This document shows positions 24,608-30,805 of a stretch of DNA of 34,135 bases, one piece after another (within the stretch, counting starts at the first letter, position 1; each line of letters opens with the position of its first letter). This DNA comes from Candidatus Nitrosopumilus sp. (GTDB lineage Archaea > Thermoproteota > Nitrososphaeria > Nitrososphaerales > Nitrosopumilaceae), in contig RKRY01000168.1 in assembly GCA_007571135.1 (NCBI GenBank), forward strand, positions 1 through 34,135, in the 5' to 3' direction. The notes below the pieces were generated by a model, which was not told where the DNA came from, did not search any database, and saw nothing but the letters and a program-made list of their open reading frames with translations. The translations under genes and the position numbers were made by a program.

Positions 24608-24729
24608 AGACATAGATTCTTCAATGGAAATGAGCACCGATCCTGCAAGCCGGTCAGCCAAACAAAAAGGCGATCAGGACATGCGTATGTGTATGTTGTC
24701 AATATTTAAGGCAAGGCAGTAGTTTTACT

Positions 24730-24859
24730 GTAATCGGTTAAGTCAGCTTTGACAATTTCAACAAATTATGCAAGATTTATCAAATTATTGAAAAATATAC
24801 AGTATGTAAGCTATGAACTCACATTTTTTAGAAGTTCCTTTATGTGACTAACCGATTAT
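24730..24859 (-). mobile_element. Family A miniature inverted-repeat element, copy 2
   Basis: This 130-bp element is the reverse-complement relative of 16435-16565. Its left end GTAATCGGTTAAGTC and right end GACTAACCGATTAT are imperfect inverted repeats. It is flanked by the 8-bp direct repeat GTTTTACT at 24722-24729 and 24860-24867. It carries no gene. The right terminal repeat supplies the TAA stop of the DedA gene on the minus strand. Removing the element and one duplication would extend that frame by Thr-Ala-Leu-Pro before a TAA, so the insertion clipped four residues. Confidence 0.85.
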
Positions 24860-25392
24860 GTTTTACTAGCTGCAAGACCAATAGATTCGCCAAAATAATA
24901 TCCGGCAAGAATTGTTCCTGTGGCCCAAATTAAAGAACCTGCAAATGTGTATAAAACAAATTTTGAAACTCTCATTTTTAACAATCCTGCAGGAATTGAA
25001 ATCATTTCCCTCATTACAGGAACCATCCTTCCTAGAAATACTGCCTTCTCACCGTACTTTGCAAACCAAATCTCAACACGTTCTAATTTTGATTCATGGA
25101 CCTTGACATATTTTAGATAGCGCAACAAAACAACCCTTCCAAGCTTTAGAGCAATCAAGTAAATTGCCGAAGTTCCAATGGTTGCGCCTATTGCTCCAAA
25201 AAGTATCATTGGGACAACACCGATCAGAGGAATTCCTTGTTGGTTGGCCAAGAATCCTGCAGTTGGAAAAACTGCTAATGTTGGTATAGGAGGAACGATG
25301 GTTTCAAGAAGGGCTGCAAGAAAGATCCCCTCATAAAGATGATTTCCTAGAAAATCAGAGATCCTTACTAAAAACGAGTCAAACGGTTCCAT
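24856..25392 (-). CDS. DedA/VTT-domain membrane protein
   Basis: The 178-residue membrane protein is of the DedA (SNARE-associated, VTT) family, linked in bacteria to lipid flipping and proton-dependent membrane homeostasis. The E-x-x-x-P-x-P-T stretch (LLETIVPPIPTLAVFPTAG) and the second motif (FLGRMVPVMREMISIPAGLLKM) are both present, with four to five hydrophobic segments. A TATA-like GTAATTTAGTAAG at about 25412-25424 on the minus strand is roughly 26 bp before the ATG. The last Thr codon and the stop run into the family A element, which trimmed the C-terminus. As only a short tail is lost, the protein is probably functional. Confidence 0.87.
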   Translation of the reverse strand: MEPFDSFLVRISDFLGNHLYEGIFLAALLETIVPPIPTLAVFPTAGFLANQQGIPLIGVVPMILFGAIGATIGTSAIYLIALKLGRVVLLRYLKYVKVHESKLERVEIWFAKYGEKAVFLGRMVPVMREMISIPAGLLKMRVSKFVLYTFAGSLIWATGTILAGYYFGESIGLAASKT

Positions 25393-25436
25393 TTGCTTCT
25401 GACTGCTAGATCTTACTAAATTACTTTACGAGTATG

Positions 25437-25470
25437 TATCTATTTTACAACCCTGCTCAGATTAGGATTA
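25437..25470 (+). mobile_element. Half copy of the family B element
   Basis: The segment containing ACAACCCTGCTCAGATTAGG matches the left half of the element at 5829-5908 over about 30 bp with few differences. The other half is absent here. Its inverted counterpart end lies at 25680-25713, so the whole 25437-25713 interval might be a longer element with a nested or rearranged interior. Confidence 0.5.
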
Positions 25471-25635
25471 CTGCAACAAGCAGGGGCTTTACCGGATGTT
25501 GGATGTCAACGGTCTGGAGGTGTCGTTGTAGACGCACGCCAACAACAAGTCCGCTGATACGACAGGAAAAAGACCCTGTCGCAAGTGGGACGGAGGGATG
25601 AGGTGAAATAAAAGTTACAACAGTCATGATAATGA

Positions 25636-25713
25636 TAGTCTGTTTTACAACTTGTTGTTTAAAGCTACCTTTGACCAAGGTCATCCTAATCCAGACAAGG
25701 TCGAAACAGACTA
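25636..25713 (-). mobile_element. Family B miniature inverted-repeat element, copy 2
   Basis: This 78-bp element begins TAGTCTGTTT and ends AAACAGACTA, with TA on both sides. Its reverse complement aligns along its length with 5829-5908. It contains TTTAAAGCTA at 25658-25667, the same core as the albA and ferredoxin promoters, pointing leftward out of the element. It carries no gene. Confidence 0.65.
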
Positions 25714-25724
25714 ACAGATGGCAC

Positions 25725-25734
25725 AAATTTATTT
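25725..25734 (+). promoter_or_regulatory. TATA box of the mutase gene
   Basis: AAATTTATTT is centred about 25 bp before the ATG at 25755. This favours that start over the longer frame opening at 25626, which would run through the family B element. Confidence 0.5.
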
Positions 25735-25754
25735 GTCCACCGTTGCAATACCAT

Positions 25755-27146
25755 ATGGCAAAATTTTTTGGAACAAATGGGATTCGCGGTGTATTTTCGG
25801 AAGATTTTACATTGGAATTTGTTCATGATATGACTTTGGCAATTGGAACTTTTTTTCAGAAAGGACCAATATTGGTTGGATATGACGGACGTCAATCGAG
25901 TCCTCTGATCTGTAAAGTTGTTTGTTCATCTCTCAATTCTGTTGGAATTGATTGTAAAGTTGCAGGAATTGTTCCAACTCCGTGTTTAGAATATGCTGTA
26001 AAGACTTTGAGATATTCTGGAGGAATAATGATTACCGCGTCTCACAATCCTCCACAATACAATGGAATCAAACCTGTAGCAAGTGATGGCGTTGAGGTTT
26101 CTAGAGAAGATGAACTGATAATTGAGGATATTTACTTACAAAATTGCTGGCTTCAAAATCCAACAAGATTGGGAACCACGGGAACAGAAGAACGCGCTAT
26201 TAAGGCATATCTTGCTGGAATAGCATCGCAGGTTGATTCCAAACTAATAGAATCAAAAAATTTCAAAGTTGTCTTGGATTTAGGCAATGGGGCCCAGGCT
26301 GTTTCCGCTCCCGAATTTGCCAAAATGATCAACTGCCAAACATTTCTAGTAAATGAAAAGGTGGACGGTAATTTCCCCGGGAGAGGCTCTGAACCAACTC
26401 TGCAAAACTTGTCGGAATTATCAAGAGCTGTGCAAGAAAATAACGCCGATATAGGGATTGCGTTTGATGGAGATGGAGATAGAAGCATCTTCTGTGACGA
26501 GAATGGAGAGATCCTAACCGGTGACAAGTCGGCACTAGTGTTAACAAAGCACATCTTGCAAAAAAACCCAAATTCTCTGGTTGTTACTTGCTTGAATTCT
26601 GGTTCAAATGTTGAAGTTTTAGCAGAAAAGTTTGGATCCAAAGTTATCCGAACAAAAGTTGGAAGCGTTGAAGTTTCTCGAAAGATGGTTCCAACTAACG
26701 CCCTGATAGGTTTTGAAGAAAATGGAGGGTTTATGTTTGGAAGACACGGCAAGGTCAGAGACGGATGCATGGCTTTGGCATTGATGTTGGAATTACTGGC
26801 TGCGTCTAGAACGTCTCTTTCAAATGAAATTCAAAGATTGCCTCCCTCATTTACTGCCAAAGATAAGGTTGTCTGCACTCCAGAAGACGTTCCAATCCTA
26901 ATTGCTGCCCTAAAGGAGGAATTTCCAGATTCTGATACCACTGATGGCATCAAAATTTCATCAGATCCGGAAAACTGGGTAATGATCAGGCCTAGTGGAA
27001 CAGAGCCAATTGTAAGAGTCTATGCTGAGGCTGAAAGTCAAGAAAAGCTAGATAGTTTGATGTCTGAGTATATCCAAAAAGTAAATTCCATATTGCCAGA
27101 TAACACTTTTAAAACCAAGCGAAAGGATGAAGGGAATGGAGAATGA
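25755..27146 (+). CDS. glmM: Phosphoglucosamine mutase/phosphomannomutase family protein
   Basis: The 463-residue enzyme belongs to the alpha-D-phosphohexomutases, which move phosphate between C6 and C1 of glucosamine, mannose or glucose for nucleotide-sugar synthesis. The phosphoserine loop TASHNPPQYNG has Ser96. The Mg2+ loop DGDGDR is at 238-243, the sugar-binding GFEENGG lies in domain 3, and RPSGTEPIVRVYAEA is near the C-terminus. The start MAKFFGTNGIRG is typical of archaeal GlmM/ManB, and a TATA box about 25 bp upstream confirms ATG 25755. Which sugar is used cannot be told from sequence; GlmM is the usual archaeal assignment. It ends 18 bp before the L7Ae gene. Confidence 0.88.
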   Translation: MAKFFGTNGIRGVFSEDFTLEFVHDMTLAIGTFFQKGPILVGYDGRQSSPLICKVVCSSLNSVGIDCKVAGIVPTPCLEYAVKTLRYSGGIMITASHNPPQYNGIKPVASDGVEVSREDELIIEDIYLQNCWLQNPTRLGTTGTEERAIKAYLAGIASQVDSKLIESKNFKVVLDLGNGAQAVSAPEFAKMINCQTFLVNEKVDGNFPGRGSEPTLQNLSELSRAVQENNADIGIAFDGDGDRSIFCDENGEILTGDKSALVLTKHILQKNPNSLVVTCLNSGSNVEVLAEKFGSKVIRTKVGSVEVSRKMVPTNALIGFEENGGFMFGRHGKVRDGCMALALMLELLAASRTSLSNEIQRLPPSFTAKDKVVCTPEDVPILIAALKEEFPDSDTTDGIKISSDPENWVMIRPSGTEPIVRVYAEAESQEKLDSLMSEYIQKVNSILPDNTFKTKRKDEGNGE

Positions 27147-27164
27147 ACCTTAGGGTGACGAAGT

Positions 27165-27551
27165 ATGGGAAAATCATATTATGTTAAATTTGAGACGCCA
27201 GAAGACCTCGTTAATCCAATCTTGGAGGCAGTCAGGATAGCTGCTACCAGCGGCAAAGTCAAGAAAGGAACCAACGAAGCAACCAAGGCAATCGAACGTG
27301 GTACCAGCAAACTAATTGTTATTGCCGAAGATGTTGAGCCGCCAGAGGTAGTAGCGCATCTTCCAATTCTGTGTGAGGAACAGGGTGCGGCATTTGCATT
27401 TGTTCCAAGCAAACAGGAATTAGGCAAGTCATTGGGAATCGACATTACTTCTGCCGCTGCAGCAATTTTGGATGCTGGTGATGCACAGCACATCGTAGAC
27501 CAGGTGGTATCATCAATTGCTAAAATTAAAGGCGGTAAGAGTGAAGATTGA
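27165..27551 (+). CDS. rpl7ae: 50S ribosomal protein L7Ae
   Basis: The 128-residue protein is L7Ae, which binds kink-turn RNA in the large ribosomal subunit, in box C/D and H/ACA guide RNPs and in archaeal RNase P. The central [39 protein letters not shown] and the following [14 protein letters not shown] match the family. It is the first of a conserved archaeal gene string L7Ae-S28e-L24e-Ndk-aIF5B. The stop TGA overlaps the TTG start of the S28e gene, so translation is coupled. Confidence 0.96.
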   Translation: MGKSYYVKFETPEDLVNPILEAVRIAATSGKVKKGTNEATKAIERGTSKLIVIAEDVEPPEVVAHLPILCEEQGAAFAFVPSKQELGKSLGIDITSAAAAILDAGDAQHIVDQVVSSIAKIKGGKSED

Positions 27552-27760
27552 GTGCAACTACTGAAGAGATAATTCAGTCTGAAATTATTCAGATTGTTGG
27601 ACGTACCGGTATTGCCGGCGAAGTAATTCAAGTTAGAGTCAAAGTTCTTACAGGCAAGGATAAAGGAAGAATTCTTACACGAAACGTAAAGGGTTCTATT
27701 CGAATGGGAGAAATCCTGATGCTAAGAGAGACAGAAAGAGAAGCAAAGAAGATCAAGTAG
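27548..27760 (+). CDS. rps28e: 30S ribosomal protein S28e
   Basis: The 70-residue protein is S28e, a small OB-fold protein of the small-subunit head near the mRNA exit. [54 protein letters not shown] is the near-complete family sequence pattern, ending with the typical LRETEREA tail. It starts with TTG at 27548, overlapping the L7Ae stop (TTGA). This start is supported by correct length. Confidence 0.95.
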   Translation: MSATTEEIIQSEIIQIVGRTGIAGEVIQVRVKVLTGKDKGRILTRNVKGSIRMGEILMLRETEREAKKIK

Positions 27761-27773
27761 TGGGTGTTTAGAG

Positions 27774-27974
27774 ATGAGTCTTTTAGTCAAACCATGTAGT
27801 TTCTGTGACCGACCTGTCGCAAAAGGATCAGGAACAATGTTGGCAAAAAATGATGGTACTGTTCTGTGGTTCTGTTCTGCAAAATGCAAAAAAAACGCAT
27901 TGGAACTAAAACGTGATCCAAGAAGACTAAAGTGGACCAAAAAATACGTCAAAGGCGGAATCAGAAGAACGTAA
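27774..27974 (+). CDS. rpl24e: 50S ribosomal protein L24e
   Basis: The 66-residue zinc-binding ribosomal protein L24e has CSFCDRPV (Cys8, Cys11) and WFCSAKCKKN (Cys34, Cys38), the four metal ligands. It is followed by RDPRRLKWTKKYVKGG, the diagnostic RxLxWT motif. It is a neighbour of aIF6's ribosome binding site on the assembled subunit. The ATG lies 13 bp after the S28e stop; the Ndk start codon follows its stop directly. Confidence 0.96.
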   Translation: MSLLVKPCSFCDRPVAKGSGTMLAKNDGTVLWFCSAKCKKNALELKRDPRRLKWTKKYVKGGIRRT

Positions 27975-28376
27975 TTGGCCGAACAAACATTATTTATTGT
28001 AAAACCAGATGCGGTATACCGAAATCTAATTGGTGAAGTCATTTCTAGATTTGAGAAAAAAGGTTTTAGAATTTTAAAACTAAAAATGTTTACCTTTACA
28101 CAAGAGCAAGCAGAAAAATTCTATGATGTGCACAAAGGCAAACCATTCTTTGGGGAGTTAACATCATTTATCACTTCAGGTCCTGTAGTTGCCGCAATTA
28201 TTGAGGGAAATAACGCAATTGCAACGACAAGAATCATGATTGGTGCAACCAAATCATTTGAAGCAGTTCCCGGTTCCATTAGAGGTGACTTTGGACTTGG
28301 CTTTAGTGAAAACATCATTCATGCATCAGATTCCCAAGGGAGTTTTGATCACGAATCGAGGGTAGCATTTGAGTGA
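27975..28376 (+). CDS. ndk: Nucleoside diphosphate kinase
   Basis: The 133-residue enzyme transfers the gamma phosphate of ATP to nucleoside diphosphates through a phosphohistidine. It starts EQTLFIVKPDAVYRNLIGEVI. The nucleotide-binding RIMIGATKSFEAVPGSIRGDFG and the active-site His116 in NIIHASDS are present. The start is a TTG directly after the L24e stop. The family's usual length and residues are intact. Confidence 0.95.
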   Translation: MAEQTLFIVKPDAVYRNLIGEVISRFEKKGFRILKLKMFTFTQEQAEKFYDVHKGKPFFGELTSFITSGPVVAAIIEGNNAIATTRIMIGATKSFEAVPGSIRGDFGLGFSENIIHASDSQGSFDHESRVAFE

Positions 28377-28382
28377 TCTGAT

Positions 28383-30164
28383 TTGCAAATTCGTCAGCCC
28401 ATAGTGGCAGTCCTAGGTCACGTAGACTCTGGTAAAACATCTCTTTTAGATAGAATTCGTGGAACCGGCGTTCAAGGCAGGGAAGCCGGTGGAATCACCC
28501 AACATATTGGCGCTAGTTTTCTTCCAACTGAAACAATCAAGGAGACATGCGGTCTGTTATACAAGCAACTTGAAAAATCTGAAAACAAAGTTCCCGGAAT
28601 TTTAGTTATTGACACTCCAGGACACGAAGTTTTCACAAATCTTCGTTCACGGGGAGGTTCTGCAGCCGATATTGCAATTTTGGTTGTTGATGTAAATCGT
28701 GGATTCCAACCGCAAACTAATGAGAGTTTGAGAATTTTACAAAGCAGAAAAGTTCCATTTGTAGTGGCTCTAAACAAGTGCGATCAGATATCTGGATGGA
28801 GAAGATCCGATACACAATTCATTTCACAGGCAATAAAAAAGCAGGATGCCTCTATTCAAGCAGATCTTGATCAGAAAATCTATGATGTTGTAGGCACCCT
28901 GTCTATTCTGGGCTATCAATCTGAGGCCTTTTATCGCGTAAAGGATTTCAAATCTGAAATCGCCATCGTTCCAATTTCAGCTCGTTTAGGTGTTGGTATT
29001 CCTGAATTATTGAGCGTTCTAGTAGGACTGACCCAGCAATATCTCAAAAAACGACTAGATCAGGAGGAAAAGGAACCTAGAGGGATTGTTCTTGAGGTAA
29101 ATGACGAGGTAGGCTTGGGACAGACTGCAAACATTATTCTGATTGACGGCTCAATCAAAAAAGAGGATAGCATTGTTGTAGCAAAAAGGGATTCTATAAT
29201 CGTTGCAAAACCAAAAGCGCTACTGCTCCCAAAGCCTCTTGATGAGATGAGAGATCCCAGGGACAGGTTCAAACCGGTTCTTTGTGTAAACGCAGCTGCA
29301 GGATTAAAGATCGCATCACCGGAACTAGAGGGAGTTTTGCCTGGAAGTACTCTTTATGTTGCATCAAGCAACGAGGAGGTTGCAAAATACGCCAAACAAA
29401 TCGAGTCTGAAATAAAATCCGTCTTTGTGGATACTAAGGCCAACGGAATTACTCTCAAGTGCGATACGATAGGTTCGCTTGAAGCAATTGCTGAAATGCT
29501 AAGGCGTTCCCAGATTCCTGTTGCCAAAGCTGACATTGGTCCTGTTAACAGACATGATATTATGGAAGCCAAAGCAATCAAAGACAAAGATAGGCATCTT
29601 GGCGTGGTGTTGGCATTTAATGTAAAAATTTTGCCTGACGCAAAAGATGAATCAGAAGACAGTCGTATCAAAATCTTTGAAGATAAAGTAATCTACAGTT
29701 TAATTGATGACTACAATGCTTGGGTTGAGGAAGATTCAGCAAATGAAGAGGATGCAGTATTCTCTGAGCTAACGCCAATTTCCAAATTTACTTTTATGAA
29801 AGGGATGGTTTTTAGAAATAACAATCCCGCAGTTTTTGGTGTCAAAGTAGATGTTGGAACTTTGAAACAAAAAGTACCTTTTATGAATATGACAGGCAAA
29901 AAAGTCGGAATTGTCCATCAACTCCAGATGGATAAAAAAACCGTATCTTCAGCTAAAAGCGGGGACGAGGTTGCCTGTTCTGTTCATGATGCAACTATTG
30001 GAAGGCATCTTTTTGAAGAAGGTGTATACTATACATTTCCGCCATCACATGAGGTAAAATTACTGCTTGACAGATTCATGCACAAGCTTAGTTCAGAAGA
30101 ACATGAAGTTCTTAATGACATAGTTAGAATCCAAAGGAAGAAAGAGGCTGCCTACGGATATTAG
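28383..30164 (+). CDS. infB: Translation initiation factor aIF5B (IF-2 homologue)
   Basis: The 593-residue GTPase promotes ribosomal subunit joining and initiator tRNA positioning. G1 GHVDSGKT is at residues 12-19, G3 DTPGHE near 78, and G4 NKCDQISGW follows. Domain 2 (VLEVNDEVGLGQTANIILIDGSIK), domain 3 and the C-terminal domain 4 are complete, ending with IQRKKEAAYGY. There is no intein. It begins at TTG 28383, seven bases after the Ndk stop, and ends the translation operon one base before the convergent thioredoxin gene. Confidence 0.95.
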   Translation: MQIRQPIVAVLGHVDSGKTSLLDRIRGTGVQGREAGGITQHIGASFLPTETIKETCGLLYKQLEKSENKVPGILVIDTPGHEVFTNLRSRGGSAADIAILVVDVNRGFQPQTNESLRILQSRKVPFVVALNKCDQISGWRRSDTQFISQAIKKQDASIQADLDQKIYDVVGTLSILGYQSEAFYRVKDFKSEIAIVPISARLGVGIPELLSVLVGLTQQYLKKRLDQEEKEPRGIVLEVNDEVGLGQTANIILIDGSIKKEDSIVVAKRDSIIVAKPKALLLPKPLDEMRDPRDRFKPVLCVNAAAGLKIASPELEGVLPGSTLYVASSNEEVAKYAKQIESEIKSVFVDTKANGITLKCDTIGSLEAIAEMLRRSQIPVAKADIGPVNRHDIMEAKAIKDKDRHLGVVLAFNVKILPDAKDESEDSRIKIFEDKVIYSLIDDYNAWVEEDSANEEDAVFSELTPISKFTFMKGMVFRNNNPAVFGVKVDVGTLKQKVPFMNMTGKKVGIVHQLQMDKKTVSSAKSGDEVACSVHDATIGRHLFEEGVYYTFPPSHEVKLLLDRFMHKLSSEEHEVLNDIVRIQRKKEAAYGY

Positions 30165-30165
30165 A

Positions 30166-30570
30166 TCATTCTTTCGAGTGTTTTTTACATATCATATGGA
30201 TGCCTGGTGCTCCAACTGCCCCCATCATCTGATCAACTACCATACCTGCCTTAAACATGATAAATGTAGGAATTGACTGCACTCCGTATTTCATTGATAT
30301 GTTTTGGTTTTGATCGACATTTACCCTTGCAAATTTTATTTTAGGATATTTTTTATCTAGGCTCTCAAAAACTGGATGCATCATTTTACATGGCCCGCAC
30401 CATTCGGCCCAAAAATCTACCAGTGTCGGGGTTTCTGAAGAGATTGTTTGTTGAAAGTTTGAGTCGTTTAAATTTGCTATCCCAAGTTCCGTCTGTGGCT
30501 GATTTTGCTGTCTTAGCATCTCCTCTAATTTTCGTTGTTTGATTTTTTCAATTTCAGGATCATCAGACAT
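30166..30570 (-). CDS. Thioredoxin with PDCD5-like N-terminal helix
   Basis: The 134-residue protein contains a thioredoxin domain with the active site WCGPC at residues 57-61, the cis-Pro segment VQSIPTFIMF, and the GAVGA end. It should reduce protein disulfides in the cytosol. Ahead of the domain is a 25-residue charged helix, DDPEIEKIKQRKLEEMLRQQ, that closely resembles the N-terminus of archaeal PDCD5 (DNA-binding protein family). ATG 30570 is preferred: a T-rich TATA-like TTTTTTAG lies about 28 bp upstream on the minus strand. A GTG at 30594 would add eight residues. Confidence 0.87.
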   Translation of the reverse strand: MSDDPEIEKIKQRKLEEMLRQQNQPQTELGIANLNDSNFQQTISSETPTLVDFWAEWCGPCKMMHPVFESLDKKYPKIKFARVNVDQNQNISMKYGVQSIPTFIMFKAGMVVDQMMGAVGAPGIHMICKKHSKE

Positions 30571-30612
30571 TGAGGTAAGGGAATCTTTTTCCACTAAAAA
30601 ATCTATGTCGGA

Positions 30613-30768
30613 TTAATCTCCTTCGGTCTTGATTAGAACTGCTTCAAATCGTCTTGATTTACAGATGGGACACTGATCGATATACTTTGTAAAACTTACC
30701 GAAGTATATGATATTCCACAATCTCCACAAATTCTTAGATTCCTACTAAGCTTTCCCACGAAAATCAT
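30613..30768 (-). CDS. Small zinc-ribbon protein (51 aa)
   Basis: A 51-codon frame on the minus strand encodes a protein with ICGDCG and QCPICK, a CxxC-18-CxxC zinc ribbon of rubredoxin-like type, and a tail RRFEAVLIKTEGD. ATG 30768 is preceded by TTTTAATC about 20 bp upstream as a likely TATA box. The cysteine spacing and the compact fit between the two neighbouring genes argue that it is real. The stop lies 42 bp before the start of the thioredoxin gene, in the same direction. Zinc ribbons of this kind often act as RNA- or partner-binding modules, but no specific role can be given. Confidence 0.7.
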   Translation of the reverse strand: MIFVGKLSRNLRICGDCGISYTSVSFTKYIDQCPICKSRRFEAVLIKTEGD

Positions 30769-30805
30769 GGAAATGCGTTGTGATTAAAACTTAACTTTTA
30801 TTGGA

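Larger units (their letters stand above)
25393..25754. other. Intergenic stretch with family B element sequence
   Basis: This 362-bp gap holds a half copy (25437-25470) and a full copy (25636-25713) of the family B element, with about 165 bp of unrecognised sequence between them. The right end contains AAATTTATTT at about 25725-25734, the likely TATA box of the following mutase gene. Confidence 0.55.

Noticed and set aside
25457-25726. Minus-strand frame of 89 codons between DedA and the mutase
   Set aside because: It overlaps the family B element, has no recognisable domain and no start context.
25626-25754. Longer N-terminus for the phosphohexomutase
   Set aside because: The extension passes through a family B mobile element and the gene's own TATA box; MAKFFGTNGIRG at 25755 is the usual start.
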